NCBI GenBank assembly: GCA_035318985.1
Contig: DATHDP010000087.1
Coordinates: 8,844-72,843, forward strand
Source: VBAS01 sp035318985
GTDB taxonomy: Bacteria; Bacteroidota; Bacteroidia; Chitinophagales; Chitinophagaceae
Reading direction: 5' to 3'
Length of the DNA: 64,000 nucleotides
Shown: in pieces, positions 34,592 through 42,293 of the stretch
How positions within the stretch are numbered: the stretch's first letter is position 1
Layout: every line of letters starts with the position of its first letter
Program-made: the position numbers and the translations under genes
The notes under the pieces: generated by a model
What the model was told of the DNA's origin: nothing
The model's database searches: none
The model's input: the letters and a program-made list of their open reading frames with translations, nothing else

Positions 34592-34711
34592 ATGAAGACG
34601 AGAATCATACTTTTTGTACTGGCCGTTATATTGCTTTCATCTTGCATGAGAGCACTTACCCCAGACCAGGCTGCAAATGGAAGCTATAAGCACTGTCACC
34701 CCATGAGGTAG
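34592..34711 (+). CDS. 39-residue lipoprotein, likely missed by gene callers
   Basis: Short reading frame of 39 residues encoding a lipoprotein signal (MKTRIILFVLAVILLSSC, lipobox LLSSC with Cys18) and a 21-residue mature part reading MRALTPDQAANGSYKHCHPMR after the lipidated Cys, in which AANG and a second Cys stand out. Small lipoproteins with an AANG/AASG-plus-Cys tail occur in Bacteroidota, in my recollection. A promoter-like sequence precedes it. The stop codon abuts the end of the convergent DUF2851 gene at 34712. Function unknown; it would sit in the envelope. Confidence 0.6.
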   Translation: MKTRIILFVLAVILLSSCMRALTPDQAANGSYKHCHPMR

Positions 34712-35968
34712 TCAGCCGCTTTTGAGAAGTGCATTACCGACAGCGCAATCCAGACATCTTTTTTTAGTGCAGTATTCATTCTTTAATTCGATCAATGCCT
34801 GTGAATCATGGGCATTTTTATTTTTTAAGCCGGATTGCTCAAATCCTTTGGTTATTGAATTTGATTCCGCCGTTATTTCCTCCAGCCATTGCACTGCTTT
34901 ATCCTTAAATTTTTGTTCCTTATTAAAATGTCCGTAAGAAAACAGCACGGTGCATACTGTATTAATGATAATATTGTCGACCATTCCTGCGCCAAGATTT
35001 TTCTTTTTAAATGAAGTCTGCTCATCAAACCGATAATGATAATGCCAGTAATCATTGGCAGTCACATCAAGCCAGTTCTTAACATCCTTTACAGACTGCG
35101 ATTCTTTAATTTTAGAGAACAAATGTTCTGATTGATGGATAAGCATAGCCAACTGCGCTAACCTGATAGTGGGAAAGTTTCCAGGTCGCATTCGAAGGAA
35201 GAAGGGTGTATAGATATTTTGCCTGAGTTTGTATTTGCTTTTATAGAATCCATATTCTTTTTGTAACATGATGGGATAATCTTCATTGAACTTTTCATTC
35301 AGCAAATTTGACTGCCCCATTAACAGCGCTTCTAACTGGTGAATTTGATTTTTATGTTTTGCTAAAATATTTACCGGTATGCTGCGAGCCATTGCTTCAA
35401 AAGCATCTGCATTTATTTTTATTCCGAAGTTTCTTGCCAATAACCACCAGAATGTTTCTTCCCAATGATGATTGTTTTGATCAAGATATGTTTTGACAAT
35501 GGCAGATTTCCTTATCAGTCTTTCGGCCAGCAATCTTTCTTTCCAGCTTTGCCATACAATTGGTTTTACTGATGAAATAGATTTTTCACAAGGGATAAAG
35601 CCTTGTGCATTCATCAGGTCCTCGTATCGCTGGAGAAAAATTTTTGCAACCCTGTTATTTAGCTTCAGTACAGGCATACTGTAATCCGGGAAATCATCTT
35701 CCCAAACAACATGAAGAATGACATTGTTATAATTCTTATCGTTTTGATGATTGTGCCTGTTCCAATCAGAAGAACGTAAATGGAGCTCTACATTTCCTGC
35801 CCATGTTGTTTTTCCAATTTTGATCTTTGCATCATTAAAATCATGACCCTGGTTTGTATTATAGGTACCGGGAAAAATAACTTCTATTGTTTCACCTGAA
35901 GTAGATTGCAACTCGCCTTTATTGAAATACTGGAATTGCCAGATGAATTGGAGAAGACGTTCGGTCAT
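34712..35968 (-). CDS. DUF2851 family protein
   Basis: 418 residues from the ATG at 35968 (MTERLLQFIWQFQYFNKGEL, the usual DUF2851 beginning). An in-frame ATG at 36031 would add 21 residues translated from repeat-like sequence. The family core is recognisable by GTYNTNQGHDFNDAKIKIG, WAGNVELHLRSSDWNRH and VILHVVWEDDF, then a helical C-terminus with Cys residues (YCTKKRCLDCAVGNALLKS). Members are found almost only in Bacteroidota; the function is unknown, though the nuclease-like charged motifs invite a nucleic-acid role. Confidence 0.85.
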   Translation of the reverse strand: MTERLLQFIWQFQYFNKGELQSTSGETIEVIFPGTYNTNQGHDFNDAKIKIGKTTWAGNVELHLRSSDWNRHNHQNDKNYNNVILHVVWEDDFPDYSMPVLKLNNRVAKIFLQRYEDLMNAQGFIPCEKSISSVKPIVWQSWKERLLAERLIRKSAIVKTYLDQNNHHWEETFWWLLARNFGIKINADAFEAMARSIPVNILAKHKNQIHQLEALLMGQSNLLNEKFNEDYPIMLQKEYGFYKSKYKLRQNIYTPFFLRMRPGNFPTIRLAQLAMLIHQSEHLFSKIKESQSVKDVKNWLDVTANDYWHYHYRFDEQTSFKKKNLGAGMVDNIIINTVCTVLFSYGHFNKEQKFKDKAVQWLEEITAESNSITKGFEQSGLKNKNAHDSQALIELKNEYCTKKRCLDCAVGNALLKSG

Positions 35969-35969
35969 A

Positions 35970-35990
35970 CCCCTTGTCTCCCTAAAGGGG
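35970..35990 (-). repeat. Hairpin at the 5' end of the DUF2851 gene
   Basis: Inverted repeat CCCCTT (35970-35975) and AAGGGG (35985-35990) with a 9-base loop. It ends two bases before the ATG at 35968, so it would lie over the ribosome entry region if translation starts there. Confidence 0.5.
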
Positions 35991-36108
35991 GAACTTAGAT
36001 TGAGACTTTCTGTGCTACCCTTGGTAGTCATTGAGGATGGTTAAATGGTTGAATTACTAAATTGCTATTTCAAATTACTGAATTCATTCAATTTAACAAT
36101 CAAACAAT

Positions 36109-36675
36109 TCACCCATTTATCTTTTGCAGCTCTCTTACTACCCTGCTGACCGGCAAACCCATTACATTATAAAAATCTCCATTGATGGATTTAATTCCTA
36201 CCACACCGATCCATTCCTGTATAGCATAAGCACCGGCTTTATCGTAAGGTTTGTATTTATCAACATAAAATTCTATTTGCTCCAGTGTGAGTTTATGGAA
36301 TTGAACTTCCGTAACATCAGCAAACGATATCTCTTTCTCTCCTTTCCTGATAACAACACCTGTGATCACTTTATGTTTTTCTCCTGAAAGAGCAAACAGG
36401 ATACTCACTGCTTCTTCCCGATGTACCGGTTTACCAATAATACTTTCGCCAAGAACAACTATCGTATCAGCCGCAAGTATTGTTTGATCAGGAGAAATCA
36501 ATTTCTGTATAGCAGCAGCTTTTTGTTGAGCAATATAAACTGCGATCTCCTCTGGCTCTAATCCAGGAGGATAGTTTTCAGAAGTTTCTTTTACAATGAT
36601 CTCAAATGGAATTTCGGCCCATTCCAACAATTGCTTTCTGCGTGGTGATTGTGATGCAAGAATTATCTTGTTCAT
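36109..36675 (-). CDS. maf: Maf-family nucleoside triphosphate pyrophosphatase
   Basis: Hydrolyses non-canonical or excess nucleoside triphosphates. 188 residues from the ATG at 36675, chosen because it starts with the family signature MNKIILASQSPRRKQLLEW and gives a four-base overlap (ATGA) with the upstream gene. Further motifs: VLAADTIVVLGESIIGKP, a conserved Lys region ALSGEKHKVITGV and YKPYDKAGAYAIQEW. The length is normal. It is translationally coupled to the UbiA-type prenyltransferase gene. Confidence 0.94.
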   Translation of the reverse strand: MNKIILASQSPRRKQLLEWAEIPFEIIVKETSENYPPGLEPEEIAVYIAQQKAAAIQKLISPDQTILAADTIVVLGESIIGKPVHREEAVSILFALSGEKHKVITGVVIRKGEKEISFADVTEVQFHKLTLEQIEFYVDKYKPYDKAGAYAIQEWIGVVGIKSINGDFYNVMGLPVSRVVRELQKING

Positions 36676-37613
36676 AAATAGAAGTAAAAAAATATCATTG
36701 ATAAGATGCCAGTGAGCATTACCAGTTTTGTCCAATTACTTAAACGATGATAATCGTTATGTTCTTTTGCTCTGAATAATTGAAGAAATATCAAAATAAA
36801 GGGTACAATAATAAACACAATGGAGTATGTCATTGCCCACCACCATTCAAATCTTGCGACATACACTTGTAAAATAATAAGCAATGCAAGTATCACTATA
36901 AGCCAGACTGCGATATAAACCTTTGCAGCATTTACACCCCAAACGATGGGCATTGTGTGACATCCATATTTTTCATCTCCCTGCATATCTTCTATATCTT
37001 TAATTGCTTCGCGGATCAATGAGCTGATAAACGCAAACCCGGCATAAAGCAAACTGATACGGATGATCTTTCCGCTTGCTTCAATGATCTCTGCGCTTGT
37101 GAAAACAGGAGAAGTAAATTCCGCCAGGCCAATAACTAAAATCACCCAAGCTGTAAGTAAAGAAATAAGAATGTTCCCGAAAAGTAGTTTTCGTTTTAAA
37201 GAAACTGAATAGCCAAATAACAAAACTACACACATGAAATTTCCCAAAAGAATATACCAGAAACCTGTCCGCCAGGCAACCCATGCACTTAATAAGATCC
37301 CAACGCCACTAAGAACAAAATGCCATGCCATAGCCCAACGACGTGAAACGATCTTATCAACCACATTCGCCGTTGGTTTATTTATTTGATCAATATTAAT
37401 ATCAAAATAGTCATTGATAATATAGCCAGCTGCCGCAATAAGCACGGAGGAAACAACAAGCAAAATAAAATTTAAGCCATCTATTGAAGGCCTGGTTCCA
37501 AGCGGCAGAAGAATGGTATCAAGAACAGCAGTATGAAAAAGGATCTGCGTGAGTACAATAAAAAACAGGTTGGGCAAACGGATCATTTTTATAAAAGCCC
37601 CAACCAGGTTCAT
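36672..37613 (-). CDS. UbiA-family prenyltransferase (geranylgeranylglycerol-phosphate type)
   Basis: Membrane prenyltransferase of 313 residues with about nine helices. The first Asp-rich motif is NDYFDINIDQINKP and the second is IREAIKDIEDMQGDEKYG, both needed for binding the Mg-diphosphate. Bacteroidota homologues are annotated as geranylgeranylglycerol-phosphate geranylgeranyltransferase-like; menaquinone (MenA) is an alternative that fits less well. It overlaps maf by four bases. The acceptor substrate is not certain from sequence. Confidence 0.86.
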   Translation of the reverse strand: MNLVGAFIKMIRLPNLFFIVLTQILFHTAVLDTILLPLGTRPSIDGLNFILLVVSSVLIAAAGYIINDYFDINIDQINKPTANVVDKIVSRRWAMAWHFVLSGVGILLSAWVAWRTGFWYILLGNFMCVVLLFGYSVSLKRKLLFGNILISLLTAWVILVIGLAEFTSPVFTSAEIIEASGKIIRISLLYAGFAFISSLIREAIKDIEDMQGDEKYGCHTMPIVWGVNAAKVYIAVWLIVILALLIILQVYVARFEWWWAMTYSIVFIIVPFILIFLQLFRAKEHNDYHRLSNWTKLVMLTGILSMIFFYFYL

Positions 37614-37668
37614 GAGTTAGTAATTTTCAGGAAAGTTAGTAAGAGAAGATGATAATTTTATAGATAAG

Positions 37669-37715
37669 AGATGATAGTTGGATCAAGTCGGCGATATGAC
37701 TATCAGTTATCATCT
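37669..37715. repeat. Inverted repeat between the prenyltransferase and KdsC-like genes
   Basis: AGATGATA (37669-37676) and TATCATCT (37708-37715) enclose about 31 bases; a further direct copy AGATGATA stands at 37647-37654. One of several short-period repeat clusters in the window. Confidence 0.6.
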
Positions 37716-37721
37716 AAACAT

Positions 37722-38243
37722 TTATTTTGATGTTACATCCGTTTCATATTGCCAATGACCATTTACCTTAAGAACCTTTTCAATTACATCTCTCACACAT
37801 CCCCAGCCTCCATTCACAGGAGAAATATATTTTACAACATTCTTTACTTCACTTACAGCATCAGCCGGACATGCAGATAAACCAACTTTTGACATTATCG
37901 GCAGATCAGGCAGATCATCTCCCATATAAAGAACTTCATCCCATTTTATTTTATTGCTTTTGAGAAGGTCATCAACAAAGTTTATCTTATCACCTACACC
38001 AAGATGAATATCTTTTATACCGAGGTATTCTAATCTTTTCCTTGACTCTTCTGATACGCCGCCTGATACTATGAATACACGATACCCTTTTTTCATTGCC
38101 ATTTGCATACCAAAACCATCTTTTACATGCATTTGTCTTGCCTGCAAACCATCACGCAGCACAAGTAGTGTACCATCAGTAAGTACACCATCAATATCAA
38201 AAATAAAGGTGGTAATTTTTTTAAATTCGGCGAGAACGTTCAT
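37722..38243 (-). CDS. KdsC-like HAD-IIIA phosphatase
   Basis: 173 residues from the ATG at 38243 (a TTG precedes it). HAD superfamily: motif I IFDIDGVLTDGT (Asp16, Asp18), motif II IVSGG, the late Lys and the Asp pair MGDDLPDLPIM. This is the pattern of 3-deoxy-D-manno-octulosonate 8-phosphate phosphatase, which supplies Kdo for lipopolysaccharide. The 3' end lacks a cap domain, as in KdsC tetramers. It lies upstream of the prenyltransferase/maf pair by 108 bases, which hold a repeat. Confidence 0.88.
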   Translation of the reverse strand: MNVLAEFKKITTFIFDIDGVLTDGTLLVLRDGLQARQMHVKDGFGMQMAMKKGYRVFIVSGGVSEESRKRLEYLGIKDIHLGVGDKINFVDDLLKSNKIKWDEVLYMGDDLPDLPIMSKVGLSACPADAVSEVKNVVKYISPVNGGWGCVRDVIEKVLKVNGHWQYETDVTSK

Positions 38244-38250
38244 CAATTTT

Positions 38251-38322
38251 AGATTTTAGATTGCAGATTTCGGATTTCATTCAAAACAAATCTACAATCC
38301 GAAATCCCAAATCTGAAATTAC
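38251..38322. repeat. Palindromic short-period repeat (GATTTCGGATTGCAG-type), copy 1
   Basis: Contains AGATTTTAGATTGCAGATTT, CGGATTTCATTC, CAATCCGAAATC and CAAATCTGAAATT, which form imperfect inverted arms. The same words recur at 54161-54218. It fills the gap between iscX and the KdsC-like gene. Confidence 0.65.
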
Positions 38323-38558
38323 TTTTGATTATCCCTCCATTCATACACCCATGCACTTTGTATCATTTCGAGATGACCTTCGGTGCTCTCTTCCTTCTTG
38401 CCTTCAAAATTCGGGATTTGTAATATCCACTCAAGAAGTTCGGTGAAACGAATACGATAAATTTTTCCTTCATTAAAATCATTACCAAAACGTTCATATA
38501 ACTTTTGGGCAATGTCTTCGTGATCGTTCCAGTGTATTGGGGGTTCAAAGTGAGTCAT
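38319..38558 (-). CDS. iscX: IscX-like Fe-S assembly accessory protein
   Basis: 79 residues, entirely an IscX domain: IHWNDHEDIAQKLYERFGNDF, an Asp/Glu-rich stretch, and KIYRIRFTELLEWILQIPNFEGKKEES with the final EMIQSAWVYEW. IscX binds IscS and iron in E. coli. Here it precedes the KdsC-like gene and follows the ferredoxin gene, but none of iscS, iscU, hscA or hscB is in the window. The next gene upstream (gap about 96 bases, containing a repeat) encodes the ferredoxin. Confidence 0.88.
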   Translation of the reverse strand: MTHFEPPIHWNDHEDIAQKLYERFGNDFNEGKIYRIRFTELLEWILQIPNFEGKKEESTEGHLEMIQSAWVYEWRDNQK

Positions 38559-38570
38559 AGTATTAAATGT

Positions 38571-38646
38571 GCTGATTTGCCAATGTGATTATGCGCCAAT
38601 TAATTTCAAATGTTTAGTTACTTCATTAGCACATTGGCTAATTTGC
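38571..38646. repeat. Inverted repeat between iscX and fdx
   Basis: GCTGATTTGCCAATGTG (38571-38587) pairs with CACATTGGCTAATTTGC (38630-38646) at 14 of 17 positions. It is another intergenic short-word repeat, with no feature of a transcription terminator. Confidence 0.6.
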
Positions 38647-38654
38647 TAATCATC

Positions 38655-38990
38655 TTATTCTCCTAAAAATTGTGTCTGATCCGGTAAAGTTATTTCAATT
38701 TCTCCATCACCATCAAGCAAAAGCGATTGGCATCCTAATCTTGAATTCAATCTGGGGTTCATTGCCCTGTCAATAAAATCTTCTTCCCTATCGGTTAATT
38801 CATCTATTGAATCCATTCCTTTATCAATATATAAATGACAGGTAGTGCAGGCACAAACCCCGCCACAATTATGATGAAGCTCAATATCATTTTTAAGGCA
38901 GATCTCCAGTAAGGTCTGGTTAGGCTCCAGGTTTTCTATTGTGATCGGGACAGCTCCTTTCTCTTCAAAATTTATCTTCAGATTATACAT
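38655..38990 (-). CDS. fdx: 2Fe-2S ferredoxin, adrenodoxin type
   Basis: 111 residues from the ATG at 38990 (MYNLKINFEEKGAVP). The cluster ligands are in CGGVCACTTC (Cys42, Cys48, Cys51 as C-x5-C-x2-C, with an extra Cys46) plus a later Cys in SRLGCQSL. This fits the ISC-type ferredoxin that supplies electrons to Fe-S assembly, next to iscX as in ISC operons. An in-frame upstream ATG would add a hydrophobic leader of 16 residues unlike the family. Confidence 0.9.
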   Translation of the reverse strand: MYNLKINFEEKGAVPITIENLEPNQTLLEICLKNDIELHHNCGGVCACTTCHLYIDKGMDSIDELTDREEDFIDRAMNPRLNSRLGCQSLLLDGDGEIEITLPDQTQFLGE

Positions 38991-39072
38991 CGATTCTCGT
39001 TTGGGTTGCAAATGTAACTGTAAAAAGAAAACAGGCATTTACTTGTTTGGGAAAAGTCCCCGTTTCAAATAA

Positions 39073-39837
39073 CTATCCTTTAAACCCTTTTATACTTGAA
39101 GTTAAAAACTCGTAGACCCGTTTTTGTTCGGGATGCGAGCTAAGTAAAGCAAGATGTTTCTGTATAGTTTCTTCATCATTTCGAATAGCAGGACCCGTTT
39201 GTGATCTTGACGGAGAAATATCCTTTATGCGTGATGCCGTCTCTTCTATTAGTGGCAGCATCTCTTGAAAATCTATGCCTTCCTTATTACAATAATTTTC
39301 TGCAAGAGCATATAAGTGATTTGTAAAATTATTTACAAACACCGCTGCCACATGCAGTTTTGATCTTGCGTCATCATTGGCTTGTGTTACATGTTGCGGA
39401 GAAATTGAATTTGCCAATGTTTCCAGTTTTTTTCTTGTCATTTCATCACTGCCATCAAAAAAGATCGGTGTTTCAGGCAGAGTTGAATCTTCCTTATGCA
39501 AGCTTTGTAATGGATAAAAAACTCCATAATGATCAGTCACCGTCTTTAAAATATCCTTTGATACCGATGCGGCAGTATGAACAACAACTCTTTTGGGCAG
39601 CTGTATGTTAGCGATCACATCATCTATTGCATCATCGCTAACAGCAATAATATAAATATCAGCATTGGGTTTAGCTATACTTGGATAGTTAGAGCTTTCG
39701 GTATCCCATTCATATGCAAGCCTGCTGGCGGCAGAAGCATTGCGACTTATTACCTGCAAAATACGATGCCCGGCTGCTTTAAATTTTCTTCCTAAAACTG
39801 CTGCAACATTTCCTGAACCAAGAATTACAATATCCAT
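39073..39837 (-). CDS. Rossmann-fold DUF2520 oxidoreductase-like protein
   Basis: 254 residues. The N-terminal Rossmann motif is MDIVILGSGNVAAVLGRKFKAAGHRI, followed by a P5C-reductase-like domain and the C-terminal DUF2520 region (AAVFVNNFTNHLYALAENYC, SPSRSQTGPAIRNDEETIQKHLALL). This is a common Bacteroidota/Firmicutes family that probably uses NAD(P)H; the substrate is unknown. Its start lies only 15 bases from the start of the divergent hydrolase gene, so the two promoters must share or extend into the coding ends. Confidence 0.85.
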   Translation of the reverse strand: MDIVILGSGNVAAVLGRKFKAAGHRILQVISRNASAASRLAYEWDTESSNYPSIAKPNADIYIIAVSDDAIDDVIANIQLPKRVVVHTAASVSKDILKTVTDHYGVFYPLQSLHKEDSTLPETPIFFDGSDEMTRKKLETLANSISPQHVTQANDDARSKLHVAAVFVNNFTNHLYALAENYCNKEGIDFQEMLPLIEETASRIKDISPSRSQTGPAIRNDEETIQKHLALLSSHPEQKRVYEFLTSSIKGFKG

Positions 39838-39852
39838 AAGTACATTTGTATA

Positions 39853-40698
39853 ATGACAAAGTTAGGGCAACAGATAGCGATCGGGTATTATCGTACGAAA
39901 TTTAAGATCCTTTCTGCCTTATCTAATCGAAAAGCAGCGGAATTGGCATTGGACCTCTTTACAACTCCACAATTCCGGTATAAGAAGCCATTACCTGAAG
40001 TTTTTAATGAATCTGAAAAATTGCAATTCAAACTTCATGGAGAAACAGTGACTGGTTATCGATGGAATCGTGGCGGGCATAGAAAGGTGCTGATCGTTCA
40101 CGGCTTTAATTCTTCAGTTGCGAAGTTTGATCGCTACATTAAGCCATTGATGAAAAAAGGATACGAAGTACTGGCTTTTGATGCGCCTGCACATGGATAT
40201 AGTACAGGTAAAACTTTGAATGCTGTTATGTTCAAAGAAATGGTGGAATACATACATAAAGAGTATGGACCAATAAGATCATATATGGGTCATTCATTTG
40301 GCGGTCTTGCTATTTGTCTTGCATTGGAAGAAATTGAACATACGGATGATTGCCATGTCGTGTTGATCGCTCCGGCTACTGAGTCTAAAACTGCGATCGA
40401 TATTTTCTTTTCATTCATGAAATTAAATGAAGGTGTAAGAAAAGAATTCGATGACAATATCTATAAGATAGGAAACAAACCTTCTGAATGGTATTCAGTA
40501 AGCAGGACAATAAAAAACTTAAAAGCAAAAATTCTTTGGTGCCATGACGAAGAAGATACGATGACACCCTGGAAAGATGCAAAAAAAGTAATGGACGACA
40601 AGCATTACAATATTGAATTCATTGTTACAAAAGGATTAGGACATAGAAGAATTTACAGGGATAGCAACGTAAGCAAAGCGATCATAGAGTTTCTATAA
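39853..40698 (+). CDS. Alpha/beta hydrolase, cytoplasmic
   Basis: 281 residues with no signal peptide. Hydrolase fold with VLIVHGFNSSVAKFDRY, the nucleophile elbow MGHSFGG and a late acid/His pair (WCHDEEDTMTPW, GLGHRRIYRD). An N-terminal extension of about 60 residues (RTKFKILSALSNRKAAEL, with TTPQF) is typical of a Bacteroidota subgroup. The substrate is unknown. The divergent arrangement with the DUF2520 gene, 15 bases apart, makes a linked expression unit possible. Followed by a terminator whose loop holds the stop codon. Confidence 0.85.
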   Translation: MTKLGQQIAIGYYRTKFKILSALSNRKAAELALDLFTTPQFRYKKPLPEVFNESEKLQFKLHGETVTGYRWNRGGHRKVLIVHGFNSSVAKFDRYIKPLMKKGYEVLAFDAPAHGYSTGKTLNAVMFKEMVEYIHKEYGPIRSYMGHSFGGLAICLALEEIEHTDDCHVVLIAPATESKTAIDIFFSFMKLNEGVRKEFDDNIYKIGNKPSEWYSVSRTIKNLKAKILWCHDEEDTMTPWKDAKKVMDDKHYNIEFIVTKGLGHRRIYRDSNVSKAIIEFL

Positions 40699-40707
40699 AC
40701 TCTTTTT
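40686..40707 (+). terminator. Terminator overlapping the hydrolase stop codon
   Basis: Stem AGAGTTT/AAACTCT (40686-40692 and 40697-40703), loop CTAT, then a T run to 40707. The gene's stop codon (40696-40698) lies in the loop and stem. A second hairpin CCTTTTT/AAAAAGG follows at 40713-40728. Confidence 0.7.
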
Positions 40708-40848
40708 AAAAGCCTTTTTGCAAAAAGGGAAATATAATTTACATAAACAGGCTGATTCGGTAGCCCGTCACCACACAATATTAATAGAGCTAAGGCAAAA
40801 ATGAACTGGCAAACTATTTGATTTATCAGAGAGATCAGAAACCCTCTT

Positions 40849-41652
40849 ATGATAAGATTTTTACTTACTGCCCTTGTGTTAAGCATCTTTTTGATCTCCT
40901 GCGAGAAAACATTTACCTATAATGCTAATGAGATACAGATCGAAGAAAAGGATAGGGATCAAAACACAAAAAACCTTGAACGCTTACGATCAAAACCCGA
41001 AAATGCTTCTTTTAATTTTGTTGTGATCGCCGATACCCAGCGTTTTTATGAAGAACTGGATGATCTTGTGGAAAAAATAAACAGATATCGGGATATTTCA
41101 TTTGTTGTATTAAATGGCGACTTGACTGATTTTGGCCTGAGATCAGAATATCTATGGATAAGCCAACGACTGCAAAAACTTTCTACTCCTTCCCTTGTCG
41201 TTATCGGCAACCATGATATGCTAGGTAATGGTCGTGAATTATATAAGCAACTGTATGGCCCGGAAAATTTTGGCTTTAGTTTTTCAGGTTATAAGTTTAT
41301 AGTTTTAAACTCAAACTCACAGGAAGTTGGCCATAATGGTTCTCTTCCTGATACAACCTGGCTTCAACAAGAACTAGCTGCAACACCTGCTCAACAGAAA
41401 ATTTTTATTATATCACATATAGCACCTTTTAGTGGAGATTTTGATCGATCACTTGAACAAGCTTATGTAAGAATGTTGGCAAACAATGAAAATGTTATTT
41501 ATTCAATTCATGGTCATGAAGATATTTCTTATTTAGGTCAACCGTACGGACCGCCGGTCAACTATTTAGTTGTTAATACTATTAAAGAAAGAAGTTTTGT
41601 ACTTATCAAGGTCAAATCAAATAATACTGAAGTTGAAAAAATATTTTTTTAG
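40849..41652 (+). CDS. Metallophosphoesterase lipoprotein
   Basis: 267 residues, lipoprotein signal ending LISCEK (lipobox ILIS-C, Cys18), thus envelope-located. Calcineurin-like fold: VVIADTQRF, LNGDLTDFG, VVIGNHDML, FIISHIAPFSGD and SIHGHEDISY. The first motif is DTQ rather than the common D-x-H, so one metal ligand is changed from His to Gln. The family includes phosphatases, pyrophosphatases and nucleases; the substrate is not known. Thirteen bases separate it from the next gene. Confidence 0.85.
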   Translation: MIRFLLTALVLSIFLISCEKTFTYNANEIQIEEKDRDQNTKNLERLRSKPENASFNFVVIADTQRFYEELDDLVEKINRYRDISFVVLNGDLTDFGLRSEYLWISQRLQKLSTPSLVVIGNHDMLGNGRELYKQLYGPENFGFSFSGYKFIVLNSNSQEVGHNGSLPDTTWLQQELAATPAQQKIFIISHIAPFSGDFDRSLEQAYVRMLANNENVIYSIHGHEDISYLGQPYGPPVNYLVVNTIKERSFVLIKVKSNNTEVEKIFF

Positions 41653-41665
41653 ATCGTCTTCTGTG

Positions 41666-42241
41666 ATGTTGTTGTTTTTTCTGCTGATAACAACAGGAAA
41701 AATATCCGCACAGAAAAAAAAATTTAAGATAAAACCGCCTGACCATATAAAGGTTCAATATGCAGGCGGTATGGGTTTTATTTCCATCGGTGCCGGGTAC
41801 AGTACTAAAAATCAAAAACTGGAGGGTGATCTTTCTTATGGGTACTTACCCAAAAGTGTTGGAGGTATTCGCATTCATTCCATCTCTGGAAAGGTCACAT
41901 GGATACCGGTTAATCCTGTACGTATAAAAAAATACCAGGTAGAGCCGCTAATGACAGGGCTAATTGTCAATTATAGTTTCGGAAAACAATATTTTAGTTT
42001 CGATCCTCCATATTATCCATATCGGTATTATAGTTTTCCAACAGCCATTCATTCAGCGTTATTTTTGGGAAGCAGGATCGGATTTAATTTTCCGACAAAC
42101 ACATTTGTACGTCGGCTTTCCTTGTACTATGAAATTTTAAGCTTCGATCGAGAAATTATAGGTCTTGTATCAAATCCTAAATCTTTACAGGTAGCAGATG
42201 TAGTTACATTGTCTTTGGGTGTCAAGATCAATTTTGAATAA
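41666..42241 (+). CDS. Exported hypothetical protein, probable beta-barrel
   Basis: 191 residues from the ATG at 41666, which starts a signal peptide (MLLFFLLITTGKISAQ) and avoids overlap with the preceding gene; a start at 41570 would give an unlikely leader. After cleavage there are Lys-rich residues and Gly/aromatic strands (YAGGMGFISIGAGYSTKNQ, FDPPYYPYRYYSF, DVVTLSLGVKINFE) compatible with a small outer-membrane barrel. I do not recognise a family. It is probably co-transcribed with the metallophosphoesterase. Confidence 0.7.
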   Translation: MLLFFLLITTGKISAQKKKFKIKPPDHIKVQYAGGMGFISIGAGYSTKNQKLEGDLSYGYLPKSVGGIRIHSISGKVTWIPVNPVRIKKYQVEPLMTGLIVNYSFGKQYFSFDPPYYPYRYYSFPTAIHSALFLGSRIGFNFPTNTFVRRLSLYYEILSFDREIIGLVSNPKSLQVADVVTLSLGVKINFE

Positions 42242-42293
42242 ATTTGTTATCTACAGAATACAAAGGGAAAACTGAATTTCTTTAAACTAAATT

